DNA of 64,000 nt, taken from the NCBI GenBank assembly GCA_902728285.1, contig CACVBU010000597.1, positions 439,875 through 503,874 on the forward strand, read 5' to 3'. Source of the stretch: Clytia hemisphaerica (taxonomy: Eukaryota; Cnidaria; Hydrozoa; Leptothecata; Clytiidae). Below are positions 21,526 to 33,070 of this stretch, piece by piece. The notes below the pieces were generated by a model, which did no database searches, was not told the DNA's origin, and saw nothing but the letters and a program-made list of their open reading frames with translations. The translations under genes and the position numbers were made by a program. Every line of letters begins with the position of its first letter. Position 1 is the stretch's first letter.

Positions 21526-22218
21526 CAGGTACCCAAATCAAGAAAAACTTGTACCTACTCTCGGGTACCTAATAGCCGTACCCCTCCGCTAATTAATTTT
21601 TCGAAAATTTTCCACCCAGGACATTCTTATTCCAACTCCCCCCCCCCGGCTTATTAATTTTTGGGAAAATGTCTTTGAAGGTTCCCTTTTTTGTCCAAAT
21701 TCTGCTGTATTAGCCTCCTTTAGTAGTAGTTGTATCACAACGAATTTGTGATTCTTTCAAAAAATATTGACCAAATTAATAGAGCAAACGGGTGTTTCGA
21801 AGCTTAAAGTGCTTAAAAAATAAGGAATAACCAAGGATTACCCCAATAAGTAACCCAATTGGGGTACCCTACCTTTTAGGAACACCCATAACCAAGCCTG
21901 AAGATTTTACTGATTCCTATGAAAAAAATAATTGTAACAGAATGAGAATGTTTTTGGGGAAAGGGATTGTAACATGTTTGTTCTGATTATATGTTCAAAA
22001 GAAAATCATATTCATACCAATGTGATCGTAAGTTGGTGTTAAAAATATCACATTTCCCAAATTTCATTTAATGATTTTACCATCTATCGGTCGATGGTTG
22101 TGATTCCAAAAAGGGTCTGAGAAAAAAATTTCAAATATTGTGAGAAAGTTTGGTACATGTTTTGAGCTGAGGTTACTTAGGTTTGAGATTCAATCGTTCT
22201 TAAATATTGAGTCATTGT
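21526..22218. other. Intergenic, nothing recognised
   Basis: A CCCCCCCCCC run near 21645; otherwise AT-rich without coding signal. Confidence 0.4.
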
Positions 22219-22520
22219 ACATCCCCTTCTCACAGACCTGGTAGGATTTTTTCGGGCAGTGAGGATACAAATAATGGACTGAAACTCGATGGGGATTGAA
22301 ATTTCCTTATTTTTTATGGCTGGGGATTTCAATTCCATTGTTTTCAAGTCAAAAAATTCAGTTGGGGATGGGGCAAATAGCACAATATTCTACAGATTCT
22401 TTTATTTGATATTTTCAGTTGGGCAAAAATTGGAGGATAATCTTTCAACAGGGACGATATTTTAGCCAATTTTTGCAGTGGGAAGGGGTCTCAGTGGGTT
22501 GGTCTGTGAGAAGGGGGTGT
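22219..22520 (+). mobile_element. MITE family C copy, forward
   Basis: Left end ACATCCCCTTCTCACAGACC, right end GGTCTGTGAGAAGGGGGTGT. Followed at 22526-22575 by a right-end fragment of family A (GCTTTATGTTCTTATATAGT). Confidence 0.88.
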
Positions 22521-22635
22521 ATAGAAGCTTTATGTTCTTATATAGTTTGCTCTTATATAAAACCGTAGTAGTAGCGTGTAGTTTAATCATCCAATTCCTT
22601 CTTCAAAGTTCCAAAAGTCTTTTGGTCAGACTTTA

Positions 22636-22919
22636 ACACCCCCATCTCACAGACCCAGTGGGACCCCTTCCCATTGGAAAAATGGGCCAAAATATGGCTA
22701 ACAATATATCGCTAAAATACCCCACTAAAAGTAATCAAGAAAAACAATTCCCACTGCAAAATATTTACTATTTTTCCCATCCCCACTGAATTCAAAACAA
22801 AAGAATTTAAATCCCCAGCCATAAAAAATATGGGAATATCAATCCCCATCGAGTTATTTTTATCCCAACTGGCTGAAAAAATCATACCGGGTTTATGAGA
22901 AAGGGGTGTACTTTAGGAT
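22636..22919 (-). mobile_element. MITE family C copy, reverse
   Basis: Starts ACACCCCCATCTCACAGACC and carries the family body in reverse complement (CCCCAGCCATAAAAAATATG). Opposite orientation to the copy 115 bp upstream. Confidence 0.85.
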
Positions 22920-24242
22920 ACTCTTAATATTGCTTTGTGACCACATTTTGTGTTGTCTAATCTTAATTAAAAAGTGAAAATTTTCCAATATCAGTGGCAT
23001 CCTTGACACCGTTACATGTATAAAGAATGGAATGCTTTTTTTGTCGGATATGTTGTATTTCATGTTTTTGTTGTGTGTTTTTACCGATGACTTGGCACGA
23101 TGCCAATATTCTTGAATCTAAAAAAAATTCATTGGTATAATAACATTATGCGTTACATGTTTTTTTTTTTATAAGCATTGCACTTATAAGCATATCTAGG
23201 CTCAGATATGGGGAAAAATTAAGCATATGGCAAGCATTACTTGAGCCTACGAAAAATGTTTTTTCCTAATTTTGGCTTTTTTTGGCTGGAATTTTACCGA
23301 TTTTCAGTATTTCCCTAAATTTATGCGTTAAATTTTAACCATCCCCTCAAGCATTTTTCAGCCTTATTAAGCTTTCGACCTAAGCATTTCTGAGCCTGTT
23401 TTCGGATTTTTGTATGCTTATAAAAAAAAAACATGTATGTTATGGTTTTGTCGCCTGAGGTATTTTCTGGCTTATAAAGAATGAATTGAACACAAACGCA
23501 GAATTGCTGGATTTCGAATAAAGCAGTGTCATTTCGAGGAGAGTGAATATTAGATGTATACTGTATGATTATTCTACAAATGAGTTCAAAAACGGGGAAG
23601 TTTATAAATTTGAATAGATTTTAAAAGAGCTGTACAGATGAAGCATTTATCCCACTTCGGAAAAATTGATAAAACATACCCTCGAGAGAAAATGCTTTCA
23701 AAAATTCCAAAACTGAAAACAAGATAGTTGAAATTCCTAGATATAGAAAATTCTATCATTTTAGTATTTACAGATTTACATTAATGACGTTTCAATGATT
23801 TAAAATTGAAAGTAATCAAGCAATTGCCTGGGTAATAAATAGCTTACATGATGAGATAAAAAACATATTAATTTCATGCTTGACTATTGACTATTAAGTT
23901 GAAATAACTTATCAATCATTATCCACAGCTCAAAAGGGATAAGTTTTTTCTTGATGCTAACAGCAGTACGGAGTTTTTATTCTTGTATTTTTTTGATTAA
24001 ATCTAATCGAGTTATGCTACTAGCACGAACATTTAGAAGATTTTTATTAACTCCTTCCTACTTGACTTAAATCAATTAGCTTGTTAAGAGTGTTAAGAGT
24101 GGATGTTCATCAAAGTATGTATGCTTAAGAAGTAATTCTTAATTGGTTAATTCATGCGGGTGTTGTATGGACGTGATGTTTACAAAGTGTCCGGGAAAAA
24201 TTGTGACAGAATTTATGTAAAGAAAGTAAAAACATGATTTCT
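22920..24242. other. Intergenic, decayed palindrome only
   Basis: 23160-23440 has TTTTTTTTTATAAGCAT... and ...ATGCTTATAAAAAAAAAACA, an inverted pair around AAGCATAT words that looks like another decayed TIR element of about 270 bp. The rest shows nothing. Confidence 0.5.
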
Positions 24243-24280
24243 AATTCATGATATGCACCACTGGAGTGTCTTCTGAGAAC

Positions 24281-24565
24281 TGTAAAAACCTGATGTCCCT
24301 AGGTTTCAGAGGGTTGTATTTTAGCTGGTCGGTCTTTAGCAATAATAGTCGAATCTTGATTTATTAGTTTACATGCTTCTTCCGTTCACTTTAGATAATT
24401 ATGAAAAGTAGCTACTCTAAAACGTGAGTTCACAAGTTTAAATACATGGAAGACCACGAGATAATCACGTGATTTTAGAATAATAAAAATATACAAAGAA
24501 AGAAAAGATAAAAGATAATTATGCGAAATATGCTAATTATGAAAAATTATGTAATATATTTTACA
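24281..24565 (-). repeat. 3' LTR (285 bp)
   Basis: Begins TGTAAAAACC and ends TATTTTACA (plus-strand reading). Identical to the other LTR except for one base in CTACTCTAAAA versus CTACTCAAAAA. Confidence 0.97.
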
Positions 24566-24580
24566 CTCCCCCCAAAATTT
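24566..24580 (-). other. Polypurine tract
   Basis: On the minus strand TTTTGGGGGGAG lies directly before the 3' LTR, the expected plus-strand primer site. Confidence 0.75.
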
Positions 24581-24582
24581 GT

Positions 24583-24954
24583 TTACCCAAATTTTTCAAT
24601 AAGTCTCCGTTTCAATTGTCCATCTGCGGCAGCTTTACGTTTAGATCTAAGATTACTACTGACAAGCTTGATTTCGCTGGGTGCGCACTTATTTTCAGGT
24701 TCTGGCAAGGGCTGAGTCAAAGAGTCCGAGATAAAAGGTACTAATCTTTGCAATGGGCGGCTGCATGTTGTTCTGCGTCCTTCTTTCGATGTTGTCTGCA
24801 GCTTTGCACCTTTAACGAATCCATCACGTCCAATGACCAATTCTTTCACTTTTCCCATTCTCCAGCGGTTGCGTGGAAGGAGATCTTCTTTTAAAAGCAC
24901 GATGTCCCCGACAGAAATGTCCTGTTTTATGGATGAATTTTGTTTTCGGTACAA
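24583..24954 (-). pseudogene. pol: C-terminal DUF5641 domain of pol
   Basis: Reads VGDIVLLKEDLLPRNRWRMG and KVKELVIGRDGF, the typical C-terminal domain after BEL/Pao integrases, with a basic tail. Separated from the integrase piece by a frame break. Confidence 0.88.
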
Positions 24955-25009
24955 ATTGAATTGTTTGAGATCACCGAGGTAACAAGTTGAAAAACGACGC
25001 CAAAAATGG

Positions 25010-25888
25010 TCAAGTAAAGAAGAAATATGTTTTAAACGTTTCTTGTGTGTTGGAAAAGTGTGTCGAGTTTTTGTTTAACTTCGCTTTCGATAAAATGTTT
25101 CTGCCATAAAGTAAATGAAAAGGTGTAAGCGGCTCGTCAATGTCATCTTCGTTCAAGTAACTGAGAGGGCGTGAGTTCAGTGTACCCTCGATTTCACATA
25201 AAAAGGTAGAAACTTCTTCAAAACTTAGAAGAGAATTTCCGAGGATTTTGCGTAGTGATGATTTCACGTTTCTTACTAAGCGTTCATAAAAACCACCCCA
25301 CCAAGGGGCTAAAGCCAATATAAATTCTTGTTTGATGCCATGTTTCAAGAAAAAGTGCTTCACTTCGCGTGATTTGAAAGTTTTTGCATTATCATGAATT
25401 ACCAGTTCAGGATAACCCTTCCGGGCGAAAAAACGAATGATTCCACGAATAAAAGACTCGTCACCCATGTCAGGCACTAATTCTAAATGCAACGCCCTAC
25501 TAGTCGCGCAAGTCAGTAGCAAAATATAGACCTTAGTAAAAGAGTTCTCACAACATTTTTCTTTGACGTATAAAGGTCCACAAAAATCCAAACCAGTGTG
25601 TTGAAAAGCAAAATCGCTTTCAAGTCTATAAGACGGAATATCTGCTGTAGGTGGAGGTAAAAAAGTTCTTTGGTTGAACCTCCTACATATCGTACATTTT
25701 CGAAGGATGTCTTTTACACGTTTTCTTCCTTTTGTTAGCCAATATCTTTGTCTCACGAATGCCAATGTTGTTTCAACTCCGTGATGTAACGTCCGTTCAT
25801 GTGCATCTTCCACAATGAGTTGACTGAGGTGTCCGTCTCTCCTGATGATTGCTGGATGCGATTGATCGTAAGGTAGAGATGTGCCCAT
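25010..25888 (-). pseudogene. pol: Integrase of the BEL/Pao element
   Basis: 292 codons: HHCC zinc-binding region (HHGVETTLAFVRQRYW, CTICRRF), then a DDE core with GLDFCGPLYVK (first Asp), VIHDNAKTF (second Asp) and WWGGFYERLVRNVK (Glu), and NSRPLSYL. All catalytic residues are visible. The 3' end leaves frame near 25035. Confidence 0.93.
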
Positions 25889-26105
25889 AACGTCCTTTTA
25901 ACCGTAAGATGCCGTTGTCGTCTTCATAAAGGTTCAATGATGTCTTCATTTTGTCAAAAGAAGCGTCTATCTTGATGAAGTATTGTTCTTCTTTGATGAT
26001 TCGATCGTGTGCATCTTTGAATTCTTCTGGTGACAGAGTTTGATCCATATTTGGTGGTTTCTTTTTGCGAATTAGGTTGATAAATCGGGAACACATAACC
26101 AACAA
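25797..26105 (-). pseudogene. pol: Linker between RNase H and integrase in pol
   Basis: Reads LSPEEFKDAHDRIIKEEQ and NGILRLKGR, typical of the segment before the integrase zinc finger in BEL/Pao and Gypsy pol. Overlaps the neighbouring pieces because single-base frame changes separate them near 26090 and 25885. Confidence 0.85.
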
Positions 26106-26961
26106 CAGATATGAACTTTTTCAAAGAACCAAAACGAGTAATGTCAACCACGTTAAATAAAGAATTATTGCTTTTGTTCTCGACAACAGATGCTAAGGTT
26201 AGAGTTTCTAAATCACTTTTCCGCTTCTCCTTCATAACTTCCACCAGCAAAGCTTGGTTATGACACTCAAAAGGCTCAGAATTCAAGGAAGAATTTAAAA
26301 GAAAACTTGGTCCTTTTTCCCACATTTCAGAATATGTTTCAAAAGGACGAGTAGGAAAATCAGATGGGTTTTCCTCACTCTTGACATGAAACCATTTGTC
26401 TCTATCAACCACTTTTCGTACTTTCACCGCTCTGTTCTCTACCCAAGGCTTCCAATCTTTCTCCTTACCTTTGATCCAACACAATGCAATCTCAGAATCC
26501 GACCAACACAACGTATCACTAATGTCAACCCTCCCATGAAAGGCTGAACGACATTGTGATAACAGATCAGACAACAAAAGACATCCAAGGAGCTCTAACC
26601 TAGGAGTACCCAAACGTTTCAAAGGTGCTATCCTTGTCTTTCCACCAACAAAATTCACCGAAACTCCACCTTCCGAAACAAATCTCAAATAAACTACAGC
26701 ACAATAAACCTCATCCGAACTATCAGAAAAACCACACAGTTGAACACTCACAAAATCAGTAGTAAGAACAAACCGTTGCAACTTCAAAGTACCAATATTC
26801 CTCAAAAGAGCAAGAAAATCAACCCAATACTTCTTTAATTCCTCAGATACATCATCATCCCATCCAACTTTACTCTTACAGAGCAACTGGAAGAGAAACT
26901 TGATCCTAGCCGTTACTGACGAAATAAAACCCAAAGGGTCATAAAAAGGAAGCAGAAACAC
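26095..26961 (-). pseudogene. pol: Pao peptidase_A17/RNase H region of pol
   Basis: Reads FYDPLGFISSVTARIKFL (the Pao peptidase_A17 region next to RT), CGFSDSSDEVYCAVVYLR and LCWSDSEIALCWIKGKEKDW (RNase H-like, acidic residues present), then ENPSDFPTR. A short frame break lies near 26090 and an unresolved gap of about 215 bp separates it from the RT piece. Confidence 0.9.
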
Positions 26962-27176
26962 TTAAAATGTTCCGCTTAGGTCAACTTTAAACCTTCACAC
27001 ATCTCGAGAAAACTTCTTAAAATCAAAGACAAAAACAATCATCAACTACATCCCATTCAAACTCCTAAAACCTTTTTCAAGCGGACAAACTCCGCATCCC
27101 CAATCAAAAGCTTTCTCAACTCAGGATCACTTGTTAAACCCACTTCCTTAACTCCATACCAGCATCCTTGATAATC

Positions 27177-27653
27177 TCAGATGTTTCTCACAAAAAACTG
27201 TTCACCTTTCTCACCACTCTCAACACCGGATACAAGATCATCCACATAAAAATCATCCATAAGACGCTCAATCAACTCCTTGTCAGTCGACAAATACTTC
27301 TCCAGATGATGCTTGATAGTACCATTCAACAAAAAAGGGCTTGAAGTCATACCCATCACGACTCTCATAAAACGAAAAACAACCAGTTTAGGATCACCAT
27401 CCGACTCAAAAATCATACCACAAAAAAAACGAAGAAAATCACGATGCTCGTCAAAAACCTCAATGTTCAAAAAAGCTTTCTTAATATCCGCCAAAATAGC
27501 AACCTTGTTCAAACGAAAACGAATCAACATATCAAACACCTTCGAAAACAAATTAGGACCAGAATACTGACACTCATTTAAAGAAGGACCATTTATACCA
27601 CAAGAAGCATCAAAAACAGCACGGATCTTGGTTGTCTCTCTATCTTCCTTCAC
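27177..27653 (-). pseudogene. pol: Reverse transcriptase core fragment
   Basis: 158 codons with RAVFDASCG, LADIKKAFLNI and FYVDDLVSG (catalytic YVDD). It is in a different frame from gag and is cut by a break on each side, so it is a frameshifted part of pol rather than a separate gene. Confidence 0.93.
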
Positions 27654-27685
27654 TACTGGCCTGTGAGGTAAGTAGTGAACTTTAC

Positions 27686-29965
27686 CTACCTCTGCAGAAA
27701 TCTCATTCTCAGGAACTTTCTCAATGATACCTTCTTTCTTATACTCTTCAAAAACAAAACCTCATTATACCTCTTTACCAAGTCTGACTTTTCTAGTCTC
27801 TTCTTCAAGGAAACTAATCTCTTCTCAGAAGTCTTAAAATTGTCTGGAATAGTATCATGATCTGGCTTAAAAGGCAACTTCACTTGGTACCTCTCTCCAG
27901 TATGGACAATATCTTGCTCAAACTGGTGTACCACACAATCTTTCCTACCAATGTTCTCAACTTCCCAGAAACGATCCAAAGACTCCTTCAATTGTCGATC
28001 CGAATCACTTTCAACAGAACACCTAAAGTTCAAAAAACAATAACTATCCTCTTCACTTTTGACCTTTGCCTTAACCTTTCCACTCAAAACCCAACCAACG
28101 ACCGTCTCCGACGCAACTGGACCTGACTTACCTGTTTTGGTCTTACCGGAGAAAAAGTCATGGTAAAAATCAATACCGACAAGAACACCAACTGGGTAAT
28201 CGATTGAAACCGCATTAAAGGTATCCGCCAACTCTAAATCCATCAAATGATCGTATTTTGAACGATCAAAGACCTTGGATATCGAGCCACAAATCCTCGG
28301 GACACAAAGTGCTTCAACAGCTGTGAAAGAGTTGCGGCCTTTGTGTTTAACCTTGATCGTGACAACATCCAAGAACTTGGAAACTTTTTTGCTGTTGTCT
28401 CCCTCACCGAAAGTCTTGATGACTACTTTCTCTTTTCTTTCAGACTTCAACTGTAACTTATCTCTCAAGGCTTGAGTCACGAAACTCCTTTGACTACCAC
28501 TGTCAAACAAAATCTTAGAAGAACTCCCCTGTCTCTTACACTTATCCTGAATATAAGCTGTAGCTGTCTGCAACAAAATAGACTCGCGTTCTGCTCTGGC
28601 TGACATAACAAGACCTTGCTGAATTTCTTCTAGTGACTCTCCGTCATCCTGATCTCTCTCTCTGTCTTCTCCACCTCGATCACCATTTCTGACTCTATTC
28701 TCTTGATCTCTTCCTCTACGATTTCTATCTCTATCTCTTTCTCGATTTCTCTCATTCCTGTCTCCCTTTCCAAAACAAATTGCAATGTTATGCTTCCCAT
28801 TGCAGTTCCTGCAAATATACTTTACTCTACACTCTCGCTTCTGATGACTTTTCTTCAAACAGAGAAAACATCTCCTATCTCTCCTCAACATGTCAGTCCT
28901 GGACTTGACATTAGTAACCTTTCTACACTTGTGAGATGCATGATCTTTACTACAGAAAACACACTTATCAGCTACATCCTCACTCATACCACCGAAAAGA
29001 TTCCATGTGGTAGACTTACCTTTGGACGAAGGAGACGATGAAGATCCACCTAAGAATGAGGAACAATTCTCACTAGTTCTGATCTCCTTGTTCATATACT
29101 CAATCAACTTGTCTAAAGTCCAAACTTCATCCTCAAAACGTCTAGAAATGTGGAAAACTAACTCATCTGGAAGTCGCTCCTTCAAAATCGGAATCAAAAG
29201 ACTACCATATGTGGAAGTTTCTACGTTCATAGACCTCAAATTTCTGACACAATTCTCCACATCACTAGCTAATTTCCTCAAACTTTCTGTCTCTAACATA
29301 CTGTCAACCTTTCTTAATTTCAAAAGAGACTCCGTGTAAGCTGAAATTAAAACTTGGTGATTCCCATACCTACCTTCCAAAAGTGACAGTGCTTCCTTGT
29401 AATTAGCAGCTGTTAAGGACAAACCAGAAACGAAATTCGACGCTTGACCCCCCAAATATCTCTTCAAATAAATAAACTTGTTAATATCACTTAAACTTTC
29501 GTCATCATCTACAGTCTTGCTAAACTGTTCAATGAAGCCTTTCCACTTTAAAACATCTCCTTTGAAAGTCGGCAATTCTAACTTTGGCAACCTACAAGAC
29601 TTTGTCACTGACGAAGCAGAACTATTGGCTCTTTCAGGTACAGAATTAGAAACTTTCATGGTCTCAAGGTGAAGTTTCTCAAGTCGAAACTGAAGGTTAG
29701 CCAATATTTCGTACGTCGGCTTGACTGCTTCTATACTGTCAAGAACATCCCGTTGAATTTCCTCAGCGTCTAAACTGTTGGCAATCTCGTCATCTAAGGT
29801 ACTTAGTCCTTCTCTAGAAGTCTCCATTCTCTGTTTCAAACTCACCATTTTAGCTTGCCCCAAATCTTCATTTACTAGCTCTCTATTCGCTTCTTCAATA
29901 ATCTCTTTGAGACTAGTCCTGAAAGCCTCTCTCCTTGCTTTCTTTCTCGCAAGAGCAGCAGCCAT
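27686..29965 (-). CDS. gag: Gag and aspartic protease of the BEL/Pao element, with start of RT
   Basis: 759-codon open frame. Residues about 125-270 match the Pao-type Gag domain (DUF1759; LPKLELPTFKGD, KWKGFIEQF). About 335-395 holds zinc-knuckle-like Cys/His clusters (CVFCSKDHASHKC, CFLCLKKSHQKREC, CRNCNGKHNIAIC). An Arg/Asp-rich linker follows, then a retropepsin-like domain with LFDSGSQRSFVT (catalytic DSG) near 490. The last part enters the RT leader (FKTSEKRLVSLKKRL) and then leaves frame near 27765. The N-terminus is basic and helical. Confidence 0.93.
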   Translation of the reverse strand: MAAALARKKARREAFRTSLKEIIEEANRELVNEDLGQAKMVSLKQRMETSREGLSTLDDEIANSLDAEEIQRDVLDSIEAVKPTYEILANLQFRLEKLHLETMKVSNSVPERANSSASSVTKSCRLPKLELPTFKGDVLKWKGFIEQFSKTVDDDESLSDINKFIYLKRYLGGQASNFVSGLSLTAANYKEALSLLEGRYGNHQVLISAYTESLLKLRKVDSMLETESLRKLASDVENCVRNLRSMNVETSTYGSLLIPILKERLPDELVFHISRRFEDEVWTLDKLIEYMNKEIRTSENCSSFLGGSSSSPSSKGKSTTWNLFGGMSEDVADKCVFCSKDHASHKCRKVTNVKSRTDMLRRDRRCFLCLKKSHQKRECRVKYICRNCNGKHNIAICFGKGDRNERNRERDRDRNRRGRDQENRVRNGDRGGEDRERDQDDGESLEEIQQGLVMSARAERESILLQTATAYIQDKCKRQGSSSKILFDSGSQRSFVTQALRDKLQLKSERKEKVVIKTFGEGDNSKKVSKFLDVVTIKVKHKGRNSFTAVEALCVPRICGSISKVFDRSKYDHLMDLELADTFNAVSIDYPVGVLVGIDFYHDFFSGKTKTGKSGPVASETVVGWVLSGKVKAKVKSEEDSYCFLNFRCSVESDSDRQLKESLDRFWEVENIGRKDCVVHQFEQDIVHTGERYQVKLPFKPDHDTIPDNFKTSEKRLVSLKKRLEKSDLVKRYNEVLFLKSIRKKVSLRKFLRMRFLQR

Positions 29966-30845
29966 AATAACTTATAAATTCTCCCAAATATCAAAACGTC
30001 AAACTTTTACTCAATCAGATAAAAACGCAACAAAATTTTGTCAAAAAGTGCTTATAAAAAATTCGTAAAACACGTGTCAAAAGTTAAAAGTATGCAAAAA
30101 TATCACGTGATTAAATTTTCTCAAAATGTCCACCCGGCTGAAAAACAACCGGTAAAAAATTTCACACACGAATGAAAATGGTAAAAACAATAAACAACCA
30201 GTGGACAGTTGTGCTTGATATCAATTATAATCAAAGCTTCCGAAAAAGGAAAATTTTCACACCAAAATGTAGCACTCAAATAAAGACGGCTGAAAAATTC
30301 AATTCATAAAATAATCACACAAAGCTTTTGGCAATTAAAAAAAATTACTCACCAAAATGTTTCTCACTCAAAAGACAGCTGCCGAACCAATTCATCAAAA
30401 AGCACGCTATGACAATTCCTATGTCAACACTAACTTGTGCACGAGGGCAACAAATAAAAACTTTAAAAATCCCGTAAATCACAAAAAATGCATGAAACCA
30501 AATTTCAGCAACAACACTATCATTTAAAAAGAACTCTCCCGTACCACAGACGTTGAAAATTTATATGAGAAATACTTTTAAAAATCCTTTGACTGATTTA
30601 AAAGAACGACTATTAAGCCAAGACCATCACAGCGAAAAAACACGCAAAGAAGAAAATGTAAAAAATTTTTGAAAAGAAAGACTCAATAAAAACAAAAGCA
30701 ATAACCTTTACTTAGCCTATGGCCTTCAATACCGCTAAGACTCAAAGATTAATATCAAAACTGATGAAGGAAACGCGATACCTCAACTCCTGACGTTTTT
30801 TCCAGTTTGATCTGCTTCCGTTCCAATGATCTTTAGATGGGTTCT
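29966..30845 (-). other. Leader of the retrotransposon, non-coding
   Basis: About 880 bp between gag and the primer-binding site. AT-rich, no frame seen; would hold the packaging signal. Confidence 0.6.
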
Positions 30846-30867
30846 GTATCAGCAAATCGGTGCGCCA
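30846..30867 (-). other. Primer-binding site
   Basis: Directly inside the 5' LTR; on the minus strand it starts TGGCGCACCGATTTGC, where the TGG would pair with the CCA end of a host tRNA. The tRNA was not identified. Confidence 0.7.
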
Positions 30868-31152
30868 TGTAAAAACCTGATGTCCCTAGGTTTCAGAGGG
30901 TTGTATTTTAGCTGGTCGGTCTTTAGCAATAATAGTCGAATCTTGATTTATTAGTTTACATGCTTCTTCCGTTCACTTTAGATAATTATGAAAAGTAGCT
31001 ACTCAAAAACGTGAGTTCACAAGTTTAAATACATGGAAGACCACGAGATAATCACGTGATTTTAGAATAATAAAAATATACAAAGAAAGAAAAGATAAAA
31101 GATAATTATGCGAAATATGCTAATTATGAAAAATTATGTAATATATTTTACA
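30868..31152 (-). repeat. 5' LTR (285 bp)
   Basis: Same length as the 3' LTR with one visible difference. On the minus strand it precedes a primer-binding site and a leader of about 900 bp before gag. Confidence 0.97.
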
Positions 31153-31239
31153 AGAACTTTTCAAATTTTCCACCCAATATGTAAAAGTAAACAGTAGAAA
31201 AAGTGACGTATTGGGTGGAAGTGGTGCATATCATGAATA

Positions 31240-31703
31240 GCAATTTTATGACCTATAGTTTAATTGATTAATTCAAATTGAATGAATGTATTATTGTATT
31301 GGGAATCTTTGAGTGAGAAAAGTAGGCAAAAGGCATTGAAGTTATATAATTTTGAAAAAAATGAAGCAGCATATAGCTGACTGAGGCTGAAACTTAAAAG
31401 TGCTTATAAAAAAAACGAGTTGGAAATTTTACATATATTCCTATGTATTTTTCTTCCATTCTTAAAAAAAACTAAAACAGTTATTAGAAGTATAAATTTT
31501 GAATAAAAAATAAAACAAATGAAAAAGACAGTTATTAGGGCCAAGTATATAGTAGAAAAAATCAAGATTATTTTTATATGATTGCACAAGATAAGGGTTT
31601 GAAAACTCGATCGTGATGAGCAGGGGATATAAAAAGGGGGATATATTTTTCAAAAAACTCTACAAAGAAGATTCGATTGGTTAACGGTAACGAAGATACA
31701 GAT
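31240..31703. other. Intergenic, nothing recognised
   Basis: AT-rich, with short spurious open stretches only. Confidence 0.4.
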
Positions 31704-31954
31704 ACACGTTTTTTTGTAAGAACATCCAAAAATTTTTAAAGCCTTCGGTGTTCTTCTTAAAAGTTTTAAAATTTTAGGCCTAAAAAAGCTCTTATTATTG
31801 AAACATTTAGTGTGAGCATTTTTGTCCATTTTCCTAAGAAACAGGTGTTTTAGAGCCTGCAAAGCCTTGAAATGTTCTTAACTTGTTCTCAATATTTTGA
31901 CCATCGACGCCTTTATATAGTTCTTATATAGTTTGTTCTTATAAAAAATTGTGT
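31704..31954 (+). mobile_element. MITE family A copy, about 251 bp
   Basis: Starts ACACGTTTTTTTGTAAGAAC and ends TTGTTCTTATAAAAAATTGTGT. Keeps GAGCCTGCAAAGCCTTGAAA and other family words. Confidence 0.85.
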
Positions 31955-32721
31955 ACTCTTTTATGATAGCCCGAAAGACTTGTTCCTTCGTAGATGCTGA
32001 GAAAAATATGATAGGTTTTCTTCTGTTACCCAAATTTCATCGCATAGAAGTTAAAGAGAATACTTAAATGTACTTCTTCGAAAATTCGAAAAAAAAATGA
32101 TGATTTGAAAGAGAAAAAGAATAAAGAAAAAAAGACCTTAAAATGAAAAAAAATTGCACTTAACTAAAACCCCCCGAATCGATTGACATTCACATAATGA
32201 CTTTTAGACGTCCATCATCTTTCTATGTATGTGACTTTATGAGCCCAAAGCTAGATAGAATGGTCCATTTTATTGACTAGATTGAAGACAAGTATTTTTT
32301 TCTATTGTCGACGGATAAAACTGTTTCAATTCTAACATCGATAAAACTCAAAAATAATAACAATCTCTTTTTATTGGTGTACATCATTATACACGATAGT
32401 CTCTCAGTTGGTCGATGCTGAGACTTATATATAATATTTCCCTCTATACTGTTCTAGTTGATGAGAAAAATTTGCTCAAGAAAACGGCTTAACTTGGTAC
32501 AGTTGCTATGATGAGTATGAAAAAACTGTTAAGGCACAATCTGTTGAGTGTAAAAAAGGGGAGACTTTATGATTCTTATGTTTTAGCCATTTTATGTTTT
32601 GGATGAGTGTAGGTGCCTATGTGGGCGATGTTTGTGTAAGATGTACAATACATAATCACGAAAGTCTGTTGCGTTTTATCCCGGGGGCGGGCTAGGATAA
32701 AAAACGACGGGCATTGTTTGT
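31955..32721. other. Intergenic, nothing recognised
   Basis: AT-rich; no coding or repeat signal found. Confidence 0.4.
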
Positions 32722-33070
32722 ACACGATTTTTTTTTTATAAAAATGGTGTAAATCCATTTCATCATGGATATTCTTAACTTTTTTGGGAAAATGATCCTA
32801 AAATATTCTTACAGCATTCTTAGGTTAGGATCAATGCAGACTAGATTTAACATTTAGTACACACTTCTCAAGCATAAAATGGCATTTTTGTGAAAGGAGT
32901 GGGCCTTACTTGGGGGTGATTGACAATTTATAACTGAAAATTCTCTAAAATTAGCATTCTTAGCGGAGTAGCAAAATTCCATGACGGTGATATTCTTAGC
33001 ATTATTCTTAATTTTTTGGCCATTTTCATCATGGACATTATTATAAAGTGTATTCTTATAAAAAAGCGTG
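32722..33070 (-). mobile_element. MITE family B copy, reverse
   Basis: Ends ACACGATTTTTTTTTTATAA and TTCTTATAAAAAAGCGTGT. The body (TTGTGAAAGGAGTGGGCCTT, GGGGGTGATTGACAATTTAT) is the reverse complement of the copy at 36102-36423. Confidence 0.88.

Larger units (their letters stand above)
24281..31152 (-). mobile_element. BEL/Pao LTR retrotransposon, defective, recent insertion
   Basis: 6872 bp, transcribed from the minus strand. 5' LTR 30868-31152, 3' LTR 24281-24565, flanked by AGAAC at 24276-24280 and 31153-31157. Gene order gag, aspartic protease, reverse transcriptase, RNase H, integrase and C-terminal basic domain fits the BEL/Pao clade. No envelope gene seen. The frame is interrupted several times in pol, so this copy cannot make a full polyprotein as read. 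Confidence 0.96.
24243..31239. mobile_element. MITE family E copy split by the LTR retrotransposon
   Basis: The left piece 24243-24280 (AATTCATGATATGCACCA) and the right piece 31153-31239 (TGGTGCATATCATGAAT) are the two inverted ends of a family E element, separated only by the 6.9-kb insertion and its AGAAC duplication. Confidence 0.88.

Noticed and set aside
27857..29672. Plus-strand open frames across the retrotransposon
   Set aside because: They are antisense shadows of the gag frame on the minus strand.
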